Positions 34,386 through 42,462 of a stretch of 64,000 nt of DNA are shown piece by piece (positions within the stretch are counted from its first letter, which is position 1; every line of letters begins with the position of its first letter). A program made the translations under genes and the position numbers. The DNA lies in assembly GCA_029624735.1 (NCBI GenBank), contig JARSSM010000007.1, positions 62,001 through 126,000 of the forward strand. The letters run 5' to 3'. The notes under the pieces are model-generated. The model had not been told where the DNA came from and did not search any database. It saw nothing but the letters and a program-made list of their open reading frames with translations. This stretch comes from Defluviicoccus sp. GTDB taxonomy: Bacteria; Pseudomonadota; Alphaproteobacteria; Rhodospirillales; Defluviicoccaceae.

Positions 34386-35366
34386 TCAGGCGGCGCGCCG
34401 TTCGCGGCGGGCGAACTGGGCGGCGCGGCGGCGCAAGAATGCGGCCGTCTCGTCATCGATGCCGGCCATCACGTGGTCGGCGGCGTCGACCGCACGGTTG
34501 ATGATCGCATAAATCGTGGTGCCGTTCTCCCGCCGGCTGACCACCTCGAGGCCGCGCTTGCGAAGCTGGGTGGAGATGGCTGCCCTCAGCGAGTGGCGTT
34601 TCCATCCGGTCGCGGTAATGAGATCGTCGATGCTGGCGCCGCCCATCCGGCTCAGCATGCTCATCACCGTGGCCATCTTGCTGCTGGCGGGGATCAGCGC
34701 GGCGGTGTTGGTGCCATGCGCCACCCGCCGGCTCTCTTCGATGAAGCCGAGGCCGAACCGGATCCAGGCCAGGGCCTTCTCGCTCTCAACCGTGCCGCCG
34801 TGCTGGCGGAACTCGATGGTGCGGTGCCGGCGCCAGGCTTCGAGGTTGACCTTCGCGTAGCGGGTGCCGAAGGCGTCGCAGACGTCGCGCACGCTGCCGC
34901 TCGCGAGCTTGCGCGTCACTTCGCCGCGGCTGAGGAAACTCTTGACGCTGCGGCAGTAGCGGTTGGCATCGCCGCGGCGCGAGGGCGCCATCCAGGCGTC
35001 GATCTCGTCTTCGAACTTGGCGTAGCGGCGAACCACGGTGGCGATCTCGGCGGCTGTTAGGTCGATAATCCCATAGTGAGCGTGAAGTCCGCACCTGCGA
35101 TCGAGTCGGCTGCCGGCGGCGTGGAGGGCATCGAGCGCTTTCTTCGCCTGCGCCATGCCCCGCTCGCCCTCGAGCACCGGGCTCACCACCTCGAAACCAT
35201 CGGGAACGCTGGCGTCGCTGACCACTTTCCAATGCGCCCGGGTTTCGTGATTGTAGCCTTCGATCTCGCAATCGAGGCCGGCGCTGCGCAGGGCCGTGCG
35301 GGCTGCCTGCATCGTAATGCCGAAGGCCTCGATCTCGATTCCGAAAGTCCTGTTGCTGGTCATCAT
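34386..35366 (-). CDS. Amidoligase (COOH-NH2 ligase fold)
   Basis: 326 aa from the ATG ending at 35366, with GGAG 9 nt upstream; the ATG three bases later is equally possible. FGIEIEAFG (8-16) and CGLHAHYG (92-99) are the two signature motifs of phage-type amidoligases in the glutamine-synthetase fold. The C-terminal third has a winged-helix-like stretch (GGASIDDLITATGWKRHSLRAA). It would form an amide bond using ATP, perhaps modifying the phage particle, cell wall or a peptide. Paired with the GGCT gene, it forms a compact two-gene module on the strand opposite the structural genes. Confidence 0.85.
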   Translation of the reverse strand: MMTSNRTFGIEIEAFGITMQAARTALRSAGLDCEIEGYNHETRAHWKVVSDASVPDGFEVVSPVLEGERGMAQAKKALDALHAAGSRLDRRCGLHAHYGIIDLTAAEIATVVRRYAKFEDEIDAWMAPSRRGDANRYCRSVKSFLSRGEVTRKLASGSVRDVCDAFGTRYAKVNLEAWRRHRTIEFRQHGGTVESEKALAWIRFGLGFIEESRRVAHGTNTAALIPASSKMATVMSMLSRMGGASIDDLITATGWKRHSLRAAISTQLRKRGLEVVSRRENGTTIYAIINRAVDAADHVMAGIDDETAAFLRRRAAQFARRERRAA

Positions 35367-35516
35367 CGTCGTCGCTCCGTCTTGACGACGACAGTAACGC
35401 TCTTTGCCCAAATGTAATCAAGAAAAAGAGACGAGAACAGCAAAGACGAGCGCGAATAATATCCCGCTTGTCTTGCCGCAACCAGCCGAACAGTGGACCG
35501 CTTCTTGCCTCTCTAA

Positions 35517-35750
35517 TTATGGCGTCTTGCTGGCTTCGGCCAGCAGCCGCTGCTTGAAGTCATCGGGTGCGGCCATACTGTCGGAAACAGTCTTGCCGAA
35601 GCGCAGCGCTCCGGCCTTGCCGACATAGAAGAATTTGCCGTCCGGCCGCTTGAGCGTGATGTACTTGCGGCTGCGGCTCTCGATGACGGCGCCGCGGCCC
35701 GAGGCGATGAGCGCATCGACGAGGCGCTGTTGCAAAGTGGGTTTCGCCAT
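35517..35750 (-). CDS. Small phage protein, function unknown
   Basis: 77 aa (LVDALIASGRGAVIESRSRK, KFFYVGKAGALRFGK). Short strand-rich sequence with conserved look, no recognised family. The gene ends about 150 nt before the amidoligase start; the gap 35367-35516 has no clear feature. Confidence 0.55.
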   Translation of the reverse strand: MAKPTLQQRLVDALIASGRGAVIESRSRKYITLKRPDGKFFYVGKAGALRFGKTVSDSMAAPDDFKQRLLAEASKTP

Positions 35751-35761
35751 CGGATCCTCCC

Positions 35762-36283
35762 TTAATCCGCCAGTCGGTACACGGTATAGCTGCCACGCGC
35801 GCCCTCGCGATTGGGGCCGACGCAGCGAACCCGCTCGGTGGTGATGGTAAGCCCGAGCTTCTTCTTAAGCGCCCCGGCCATCGAGCCGCGGACGGTGTGG
35901 CGAGCCCATTTCAGGGCCTCGGCCAGCTGCTTGACGGTGGCGCCCTCGGGCCGCTTGAGCATGGCGATCATCTGCGCCTGCTTGGTGCCTTCACGTTGCC
36001 GGCGGGGCCGCGGTTCATCGCTGGCGGGCTCGGGGGCGGCGTCATCGCGAGGGGCGTCAGCAGGTTCGTGCCGCTCGCTGATCTCGGCGCGCCAAGCTTC
36101 GGGGCTCAAGCGGCCATCGAGCAGGCCGGCGGCGGTTGCCAGCAGATCCTCGAGGCTGAGCCCCAGACGTTCGGCATGGCGGCCGATCGCGCACAAGGCG
36201 GCGTCCTTGGTGTTCGGGTTGCGCGGCTGCTGGTCGAGCGCGCTCAGGATCGTGTTCAGCTGCGTCTTGGTGAGATCGGTCAT
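35762..36283 (-). CDS. DUF3489 family protein
   Basis: 173 aa. The C-terminal 70 residues (GTKQAQMIAMLKRPEGATVK, QLAEALKWARHTVRGSMAGA) are the DUF3489 winged-helix core, ending in YTVYRLAD. The N-terminus (TDLTKTQLNTILSALDQQPR) is typical of the longer forms. The family is found in alphaproteobacterial phages and is probably DNA-binding. It lies 11 nt upstream of the 77-aa gene. Confidence 0.85.
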   Translation of the reverse strand: MTDLTKTQLNTILSALDQQPRNPNTKDAALCAIGRHAERLGLSLEDLLATAAGLLDGRLSPEAWRAEISERHEPADAPRDDAAPEPASDEPRPRRQREGTKQAQMIAMLKRPEGATVKQLAEALKWARHTVRGSMAGALKKKLGLTITTERVRCVGPNREGARGSYTVYRLAD

Positions 36284-36303
36284 CGGTGGCGTCCTGTTAT
36301 CCA

Positions 36304-36329
36304 GCGCCGCGGCGATCGCGGCGCTTTCT
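36304..36329. other. GC-rich hairpin in the gap before DUF3489
   Basis: GCGCCGCG (36304-36311) pairs with CGCGGCGC (36317-36324), followed by TTTCT on the plus strand. A second stem, CCCCGA/TCGGGG, follows at about 36341-36364. Terminator-like in the plus sense, where no gene runs; on the minus strand it lies between two genes and may be a processing site. Confidence 0.4.
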
Positions 36330-36385
36330 ACTGGCGCAAGCCCCGACGCCAGCGGCGATCGGGGCCAATTGCGATCAAGCCTTCG

Positions 36386-36616
36386 CTAGCTGGCGCACTC
36401 GCCTTCCTTGAAAATGAAGTCGCAGGCATGGCGCAGCCGCTCGGCGACGAAGCCCAAGTCGCCGACGTGTCCCCAATGGACGCCTTCGGGCTCGACGCCG
36501 AAGTGATCGCCGGAAAAGGACGAGAGCCGCTGCAGCATGGCGTCGATGTCGGCCTTGCCGGCGACGAACGCGGCGAGGGCTTCGTCGTTATTGAAGTGGC
36601 GGCGGTGGATGGTCAT
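36386..36616 (-). CDS. Small phage protein, function unknown
   Basis: 76 aa (FNNDEALAAFVAGKADIDAM, LRHACDFIFKEGECAS). Acidic, helical, no recognised family. Second gene of the short minus-strand set that starts at 36866. Confidence 0.5.
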   Translation of the reverse strand: MTIHRRHFNNDEALAAFVAGKADIDAMLQRLSSFSGDHFGVEPEGVHWGHVGDLGFVAERLRHACDFIFKEGECAS

Positions 36617-36632
36617 CGCACTTCGTCCTCCG

Positions 36633-36866
36633 CTAAAGGGTCAGAAAAACTGTCGGGTGGGTCTCCCCGTGCAGCAGGGTCTCGGCGCAGAGCGGGCGCG
36701 AGACGATGTGCGCCGTCACTCGCAAGCGGCCCTTCTCAGTAACCTCGACCTCGTCGACGGCATAGAGAGTGGCGAGATGCTGGAATGTTTGGCCTGGGCC
36801 GCGGATGTCCCATCGCTCAACGCGCGGCAAATACTGCCCATACTTGGTGTGGAAGACTTTTTTCAT
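36633..36866 (-). CDS. Small phage protein, function unknown
   Basis: 77 aa, strand-rich (KKVFHTKYGQYLPRVERWDI, TEKGRLRVTAHIVSRPLCAE). No recognised family. First gene of the minus-strand set, divergent from the terminase across a 122-nt promoter region. Confidence 0.5.
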   Translation of the reverse strand: MKKVFHTKYGQYLPRVERWDIRGPGQTFQHLATLYAVDEVEVTEKGRLRVTAHIVSRPLCAETLLHGETHPTVFLTL

Positions 36867-36925
36867 CGCCTGCTCCTGCCGTGGACTGTGCTTGTTGAAG
36901 CGATGACATGAAGGCGTAAGCCCGC

Positions 36926-36955
36926 CCGGACATCAAGGCTAATCAACTGTTATCG
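36926..36955 (+). promoter_or_regulatory. Possible late promoter upstream of the packaging genes
   Basis: CCGGACA at 36926-36932, a 17-nt spacer, then TTATCG. CCGGACA is also the upstream block of the promoter-like elements A and B, but the GTTCCGGTAAGTAAC part is absent here, so this may be a different promoter class. It ends 34 nt before the terminase small subunit ATG. Confidence 0.4.
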
Positions 36956-36988
36956 CATGTGTTTCTGATCGCGCCCTAGGATGAGCGC

Positions 36989-37561
36989 ATGACCATCCAA
37001 CGCCATGGCATGAGTGAGCGCGAGTACGCGGCGCACGCCGGCATCAGCCGCGGCGCGGTGCAGAAGGCGCGCGCGTCGGGCCGGCTGGTGCTGCATGCCG
37101 ATGGCTCGATCGACGCCCAGGCCAGCGATGCCCGCCGGGCGCAGGCGACCGATCCCTCGATGCAGCGCGGCCGGCATAACCCGTCGCTGCGGCCGGTGCC
37201 GGACACGGCAGTCGGCGCGGTCGCCGAGACCTTGCGCGAGCAAGGGCTGCCGGCACCGCAGGCCGCCGGCGGCATGACGTACCTGCAGGCGCGCACCGCG
37301 AACGAGGTGCTGAAGGCGCAAGAACGCAAGATGCGCTTACAAAAACTGCGCGGCGAGCTGGTCGACCGGGCGCGCGCGGTGGCGATGGTGTTCCGCCTGG
37401 CGCGGCAGGAACGCGACGCCTGGGCCGGATGGCCGGCACGTGTTGCGGCAATGATGGCGGCCGAGCTCGGCCTCGATCCGCACGCGATGCAGACGGTTCT
37501 GGAAACCTATGTCCGTCAGCACCTGGGCGAGCTCGCCGATGTCCGGCCGGAGCTAGGGTAA
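36989..37561 (+). CDS. Terminase small subunit (Nu1-like DNA-packaging protein)
   Basis: 190 aa. The N-terminus (MTIQRHGMSEREYAAHAGIS) is an HTH like phage Nu1, and the C-terminal part (LDRARAVAMVFRLARQERDA region) fits DNA-packaging small subunits: it recognises phage DNA and feeds the large subunit. AGGATGAG precedes the ATG. It lies 4 nt upstream of the large terminase gene and heads the late operon. Confidence 0.75.
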   Translation: MTIQRHGMSEREYAAHAGISRGAVQKARASGRLVLHADGSIDAQASDARRAQATDPSMQRGRHNPSLRPVPDTAVGAVAETLREQGLPAPQAAGGMTYLQARTANEVLKAQERKMRLQKLRGELVDRARAVAMVFRLARQERDAWAGWPARVAAMMAAELGLDPHAMQTVLETYVRQHLGELADVRPELG

Positions 37562-37565
37562 CGCG

Positions 37566-39572
37566 ATGCTCCAACCTCTGGCAGATCTGCCAGAAGTCCC
37601 GTTCGCCTTCGATGGCGCGGCCGATCTCTTAAGGGCCTGGGCCTCTGGGCTGACGCCGGATCCCGATCTCACCGTCTCGGTGTGGGCGGATCGCCACCGC
37701 ATCTTGAGCCCGCGCGGGGCCTCGGAGGCCGGGCCGTGGCGGACGTCGCGCACACCTTACCTGCGCGACATCATGGACGCGCTGAGCCCCAGGCATCCCG
37801 CGCAACGGATCGTATTCATGAAAGGCAGCCAACTCGGCGCTACCGAAGCTGCGGCCAACTGGATCGGCTATGTCGTCCATCACGCTCCCGGGCCGATGCT
37901 GGCGGTGCAGCCGTCGGTCGAACTCGCCAAGCGCTTCTCACAGCAGCGCATCGATCCGCTGATCGAGGAGAGCCCGGCGTTGCGGGAGAAGGTAGCGCCC
38001 GCGCGCTCGCGCGACTCCGGCAACACCGTGCTGTCGAAGGAGTTTCCCGGCGGCATCCTGGTGATGACCGGTGCCAACTCGGCCGTCGGCTTGCGCTCGA
38101 TGCCGGTGCGCTATCTCTTCCTCGACGAGGTTGACGCCTACCCGGCATCGGCCGACGACGAGGGTGATCCGGTCGCGCTCGCCGAAGCGCGGACACGGAC
38201 GTTCTCCTGGCGGCGGAAGGTGTTTCTCGCCTCGACGCCGACGATCAGGGGCTTATCAAGGATCGAGCGGGAATACGAGGCCTCCGATCAGCGGCGCTAC
38301 TTCGTGCCCTGCCCGCACTGCGGGCACCGGCAGTTCCTCAAGTTCGAACGCCTGCGCTGGCAGAAAGGCAAGCCGGAAACGGCGACGTACGTCTGCGAGG
38401 GTTGCGAGATCCCGATCGCCGAGCACCACAAGACGAAGATGCTGGAGAACGGCGAATGGCGGCCGATGGCGGTGTCTGCCGATCCGTTCACCATTGGCTT
38501 TCACCTCTCCAGCCTGTACTCGCCGGTCGGTTGGTTGTCGTGGGAACGGATCGCGCGGGAATGGGAGGCATGCCAGACGGCGGTCGAGGCCAAGCGGAGC
38601 TTCATCAACACGGTTCTCGGCGAGAGCTGGGTCGAGACGGGGGAAGCGCCCGATTGGCAGCGGCTCTATGATCGCCGCCATGACTACCGCCTCGGCTGCG
38701 TCCCCGCGGGCGGCCTCCTGCTCACCGCCGGCGCCGATGTCCAGCGCGATCGCATCGAGGTCTCCATCTGGGCCTGGGGCCGCGGCCTCACCAGCTGGCT
38801 GATTGATCATGTCGTGCTTGAGGGCGGGCCGGAAAAGGCGCAAGCGTGGGCAGCGCTCACCGAGCTGTTGGGGTTCTCCTGGCCGCATGAAGCCGGGACG
38901 GAAATGGGTATTTCTCGGCTTGCGATCGATACTGGCTATGAGACGTCGGCGGTCTATGCCTGGGCAAGGCGAATGGGCTCGGGCCAAGTAGTCGCGGTCA
39001 AGGGCGTCGACGGCTTCAGCCGGCCGGCGCCGGTGATCGGCCCTTCTTACGTCGATGCCACCGAGGGCGGCCGGAAGATCCGCCGCGGCGCCAAGCTGTG
39101 GACGGTGGCGACTGCCACCTTCAAGAGCGAGACCTACCGCTTCCTGCGGCTCGACCGTCCGGCCGAGGGCGACGTATTGCCGGCCGGCAGCATCCATCTG
39201 CCGCGCAACGTCGATGCGGAGTGGGTGAAGCAGCTGGTGGCCGAGCAGTTGATGACGATCAAGACCCGGCGCGGCTTCTCGCGCCTTGAATGGCAGAAGG
39301 TGCACGAGCGCAATGAGGCGCTGGATTGCAGGGTTTACGCGCGGGCTGCGGCCTGGATTGCCGGCCTCGACCGCTGGAGCGAGCGGAAATGGCGGGAGCT
39401 CGAAGCACAGCTGGGCGTCGAGAGGAAAGCCCCTGGCGTAATCCCGGCCAGCCGGCACAGCCAGACTGGCTCCGGCTCACCCGAAGCCGCGACTGTCCAA
39501 CCGAAGAGCGCCCGGCTTCACCGGCCGGCATGGCTCGGCGACCGCAGGCGCACTTGGCTCACAAAGGCCTGA
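37566..39572 (+). CDS. Terminase large subunit (lambda GpA-like)
   Basis: 668 aa. The ATPase half shows MKGSQLGATEAAANWIGYVV (a lambda-type variant Walker A region), VRYLFLDEVDAYP (Walker B plus DE) and VFLASTPTI. A CPHC/CEGC zinc pair near 245-280 and a nuclease half with LLTAGADVQRDRIEVSIWAW (first Asp) and RLAIDTGYETSAVY follow. This is the GpA family that cuts and translocates DNA into proheads. Length is close to GpA. Confidence 0.9.
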   Translation: MLQPLADLPEVPFAFDGAADLLRAWASGLTPDPDLTVSVWADRHRILSPRGASEAGPWRTSRTPYLRDIMDALSPRHPAQRIVFMKGSQLGATEAAANWIGYVVHHAPGPMLAVQPSVELAKRFSQQRIDPLIEESPALREKVAPARSRDSGNTVLSKEFPGGILVMTGANSAVGLRSMPVRYLFLDEVDAYPASADDEGDPVALAEARTRTFSWRRKVFLASTPTIRGLSRIEREYEASDQRRYFVPCPHCGHRQFLKFERLRWQKGKPETATYVCEGCEIPIAEHHKTKMLENGEWRPMAVSADPFTIGFHLSSLYSPVGWLSWERIAREWEACQTAVEAKRSFINTVLGESWVETGEAPDWQRLYDRRHDYRLGCVPAGGLLLTAGADVQRDRIEVSIWAWGRGLTSWLIDHVVLEGGPEKAQAWAALTELLGFSWPHEAGTEMGISRLAIDTGYETSAVYAWARRMGSGQVVAVKGVDGFSRPAPVIGPSYVDATEGGRKIRRGAKLWTVATATFKSETYRFLRLDRPAEGDVLPAGSIHLPRNVDAEWVKQLVAEQLMTIKTRRGFSRLEWQKVHERNEALDCRVYARAAAWIAGLDRWSERKWRELEAQLGVERKAPGVIPASRHSQTGSGSPEAATVQPKSARLHRPAWLGDRRRTWLTKA

Positions 39573-39644
39573 GGTCGGGCCGATTTTTAACACTGTGTTA
39601 AACCGCACCGCTGGCCTCGATTGGGCGAGAGCGTCCGAGACCCG

Positions 39645-39728
39645 GATCAAGCCCCGGACCACGGGGCCTGATCTGGCAAAGCTGTAACAGGATGGACGGG
39701 ATCAAGGTCCGCACTCCGGACTTTGATC
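39645..39728. repeat. Tandem pair of imperfect hairpins before the holin
   Basis: Two related 29-nt inverted repeats at 39645-39673 and 39700-39728, 55 nt apart, each opening with GATCA and closing with TGATC and each followed by a CTG-GCAAAG or CTG-CAAAG segment and ACAGGATG. Looks like a duplication of about 55 nt upstream of the holin start. Confidence 0.6.
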
Positions 39729-39751
39729 TGCAAAGAGGTGTGACAGGATGA
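39692..39751 (+). CDS. Possible 19-codon leader peptide overlapping the holin start
   Basis: An ATG at 39692 opens a 19-codon frame whose TGA overlaps the holin ATG (ATGA at 39748-39751). It runs through the second hairpin of the tandem pair. Translation through the hairpin would open it and couple holin synthesis to the leader. This may be only a by-product of the repeat; there is no convincing Shine-Dalgarno site apart from AACAGG 4 nt upstream. Confidence 0.3.
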   Translation: MDGIKVRTPDFDLQRGVTG

Positions 39752-40155
39752 GCGCTATCGCGGCAGACGTTGTCGGCGGTGCCGTCAAGGGCGTCGTCGA
39801 AGGGGTCGGTGGCGTCCTCGATCGGCTGTTCACCTCCGACGAGGAGCGCGCCAAGCTGGCGCTGGCGCGCATCGAGATCGAGCGGTTGCCGGCACTCAAG
39901 CAGATCGAAGTCAACCTGGCCGAGGCAGCGCACCCTTCCGTGTTCGTCGCTGGCTGGCGACCGGCGATCGGCTGGGTGTGTGCGCTGGCGCTGGTGTGGG
40001 CATTCCTCCTGCAGCCGATGGCGACCTGGGCGATCAGCACCTTCGCTCTCGGTCTCACCGTGCCGGCGATCGTCAGCGATCACTTGTTCGAGCTGGTGCT
40101 CGCCATGCTCGGCATGGCGGGACTGCGCACCTTCGAGAAAACAAAGCGGCGGTAG
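39748..40155 (+). CDS. Holin, GTA 3TM type
   Basis: 135 aa. A helical soluble N-terminus (VLDRLFTSDEERAKLALARI) is followed by hydrophobic segments (PAIGWVCALALVWAFLLQPM, WAISTFALGLTVPAIV, LFELVLAMLGMAGLRTF). This is the GTA_holin_3TM layout. It would form the membrane lesion at lysis. No separate endolysin was recognised in the window, apart from the tail NlpC/P60 peptidase. Confidence 0.8.
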   Translation: MSAIAADVVGGAVKGVVEGVGGVLDRLFTSDEERAKLALARIEIERLPALKQIEVNLAEAAHPSVFVAGWRPAIGWVCALALVWAFLLQPMATWAISTFALGLTVPAIVSDHLFELVLAMLGMAGLRTFEKTKRR

Positions 40156-40159
40156 AGCC

Positions 40160-40363
40160 ATGGCGTGGACGCAAGCCGAGCTCGACGCGCTCAAGCGGGC
40201 GTACGCCTCCGGCACGCTCCGCGTGACTTATGACGGGAAAACCGTCGAATACGGCGCGCAAGCCGATCTGATCCGCCGGATCAGGACGATCGAGAGCGAG
40301 ATGGCGGCGGCGGCGGGCACCCCGAAACCACGGCGCAGCCTCGCCAGCTTCCGCAAGGGTTGA
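40160..40363 (+). CDS. gpW-like head-tail joining protein
   Basis: 67 aa from ATG 40160. The pattern ELDALKRAYASGTLRVTYDG-KTVEY and DLIRRIRTIESEM matches lambda gpW in length and layout (helix, beta hairpin, helix). gpW completes the head after packaging. It lies between the holin and the portal, as W lies before B in lambda. Confidence 0.8.
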   Translation: MAWTQAELDALKRAYASGTLRVTYDGKTVEYGAQADLIRRIRTIESEMAAAAGTPKPRRSLASFRKG

Positions 40364-40378
40364 TCGGACACTCAAAGC

Positions 40379-41842
40379 ATGAACCTTCTTGATCGCGCCA
40401 TCGGCCTGGTGGCGCCGGGAGCCGGCTTGCGCCGGGCGCAGGCCCGTGCGGCGATCGCGATGCTCGCCCGCTCTTACGAAGGTGCGCGCATCGGCCGGCG
40501 CACTGAGGGCTGGGTGGTTGCCGGCACCAGCGCCAACGCCGAGATCGGCAGCGCCATCGCGCGCTTGCGCGACCGCTCGCGTGACCTGGTGCGCAACAAT
40601 CCTTATGCCGCCAAGGCTGTGCAAGCGGTGGTAAGCAATCTGATCGGCACCGGCATCATGCCGCGCGCCCGTGCCGGCGATGCCTCCCTCAGCGATCAGG
40701 CCGACAGGCTTTGGGCCCGCTTCGCCGAAGCCTGCGATGCCGATCAGCTCACCGACTTCTCCGGCCTGCAGGCGCTGATCGTCCGCACCCTGGTCGAGAG
40801 CGGCGAGTGTCTGGTGCGCGTCCGCGAGCGGCGCGTTGAGGACGGCTTGCCCGTGCCGCTGCAGTTGCAGTTGCTGGAGCCGGATCACCTGGACGCCAGC
40901 AAGACCGGCGATCGGCCCGGTGGCGGTTTCGTCATCCAGGGCGTCGAGTTCGATGCCCTCGGACGAAGGCGGGCGTACTGGCTCTATCCCGTCCATCCCG
41001 GCGAGGTAGCAATGTTCCGCCGCGCCTCGCTCACCAGCCAGCCGGTACCGGCATCATCGGTGCTGCACCTGTTCGACCGCTTGCGGCCGGGCCAGGTGCG
41101 CGGCGTGCCGTGGTTCGCCCCGGTGATCCTGAAGATGCGCGATCTCGACGAGTACGACGATGCCGAACTGGTGCGGAAGAAGATCGAGGCTTGCTTCTCG
41201 GCGTTTGTGACCGGCGCCGATGATGAGGAGACGCTGGGATCCGCATCAACGGCTGCCGACGGCCGCCGGATCGAGAGCTTCGAGCCTGGCATGATCGAGT
41301 ACTTGGCGCCCGGCAAGGACGTGAAGTTCGCCACGCCGTCGCATGCCGGCGGCTACGGCGAATACATGCGCGTGCAGCTGCACGCCATCGCCGCCGGGGT
41401 GGGGCTCACCTACGAGCTGCTCACCGGTGACTTGAGCCAAGTCAACTACTCCTCCATCCGTGCCGGCCTGATCGAGTTCCGCCGACGGATGGAGGCGCTG
41501 CAGTGGCAGCTGCTGGTGCCAGGGCTGTGCCGGCCGGTGTGGCAGCGCTTCGTTGCGACGGCGCAGGCGGTCGGCGCCCTGCCCGTTGATCCGATCGATG
41601 CGGAATGGACCGCGCCGCGCTTTGAGGCGGTCGATCCGCTGAAGGACATCCGTGCCGATGTCATCGCTGTGCGCGCCGGGCTGATGACGCTGAAGGAAGC
41701 CATCGCGCGGCAGGGTTACGACCCGGCGCATGTGTTCGCTGAGATCGCGGCGACCAATGCAGAGCTCGACGCGCTTGGGCTCGTTCTCGACACCGATCCC
41801 CGCAAGGCGACGCCGACTGGCGCGCCCAAGCCTGCTGAGTGA
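40379..41842 (+). CDS. Portal protein (lambda GpB-like)
   Basis: 487 aa. The N-terminal ARDAALRLVRNNPYAAKAVQ-like stretch (here RDLVRNNPYAAKAVQAVVSN) and later LLEPDHLD, SSVLHLFDRLRPGQVRGVPW and GLTYELLTGDLSQVNYSSIR are family signatures of lambda portals. It forms the dodecameric DNA entry ring. Downstream of gpW and upstream of the protease-capsid fusion, in canonical order. Confidence 0.9.
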   Translation: MNLLDRAIGLVAPGAGLRRAQARAAIAMLARSYEGARIGRRTEGWVVAGTSANAEIGSAIARLRDRSRDLVRNNPYAAKAVQAVVSNLIGTGIMPRARAGDASLSDQADRLWARFAEACDADQLTDFSGLQALIVRTLVESGECLVRVRERRVEDGLPVPLQLQLLEPDHLDASKTGDRPGGGFVIQGVEFDALGRRRAYWLYPVHPGEVAMFRRASLTSQPVPASSVLHLFDRLRPGQVRGVPWFAPVILKMRDLDEYDDAELVRKKIEACFSAFVTGADDEETLGSASTAADGRRIESFEPGMIEYLAPGKDVKFATPSHAGGYGEYMRVQLHAIAAGVGLTYELLTGDLSQVNYSSIRAGLIEFRRRMEALQWQLLVPGLCRPVWQRFVATAQAVGALPVDPIDAEWTAPRFEAVDPLKDIRADVIAVRAGLMTLKEAIARQGYDPAHVFAEIAATNAELDALGLVLDTDPRKATPTGAPKPAE

Positions 41843-41850
41843 GTTGCCTG

Positions 41851-42453
41851 ATGCCGGTGAAGTATTCCCCTGCAGCGGCTGCCGCGGCGGGGGCTGCTGC
41901 CGCGGCTGTACCGCCGAATATCCTGTTGGCATCGCTGGATTATGGCGACGCCAGCTGGCTCAAAGCCAAACTCTCGGTGCAGGCGAATGCCGCCGCGGCA
42001 CCCGGCGGGGCGCTGACGGCAGACAAGCTGATCGAAGACACCACCTCCGGCAACCACGAGCTGAAGCAGACGTTCACGAAGCCCGGCGGCGCAACAACGC
42101 TGTTCGTGTCAGTCGCCGCCAAGGCGGCCGGACGGACGCAGGCGTATCTCAATCTCGACGACAATTCGAGCACGAACAGGGCGTTCATCCGTGTGGATCT
42201 GACGACAGGCGTCAATCAGTCGGCGACGGTCGCGGGCAATGTCGGGATCGTCTCGCATGGGGCCGATCCGCTCGGGGGTGACTGGTGGCGGCTGTGGATG
42301 ATCTGCTCGGCGCCCGCCCCCGCAGGCACCTACGCCATCCGGCCTAGGGTTTACGGCGGAGCGGCGAGTTACTTAGGTGATGGCGTGTCTGGAATTCTTC
42401 TCGCCCGCGCGCAAGTGCTTTTTTCTTCACAAATCCTTCCCTACCAATACTGA
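41851..42453 (+). CDS. Possible decoration protein sharing a domain with the tail fibre
   Basis: 200 aa from ATG 41851. An Ala-rich start is followed by a beta-rich domain (SWLKAKLSVQANA, DKLIEDTTSGNHE, GDGVSGILLARAQVL) that is closely similar to residues about 185-365 of the tail fibre at 61486 (VKAKLSVQANAGYAP, RLIEDTTSGNHE, GDGTSGVFLSRAQL). The fold looks like a carbohydrate-binding jelly roll. Between portal and capsid genes, so a head decoration or surface-binding protein is likely. Confidence 0.65.
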   Translation: MPVKYSPAAAAAAGAAAAAVPPNILLASLDYGDASWLKAKLSVQANAAAAPGGALTADKLIEDTTSGNHELKQTFTKPGGATTLFVSVAAKAAGRTQAYLNLDDNSSTNRAFIRVDLTTGVNQSATVAGNVGIVSHGADPLGGDWWRLWMICSAPAPAGTYAIRPRVYGGAASYLGDGVSGILLARAQVLFSSQILPYQY

Positions 42454-42462
42454 GAGAGAACT

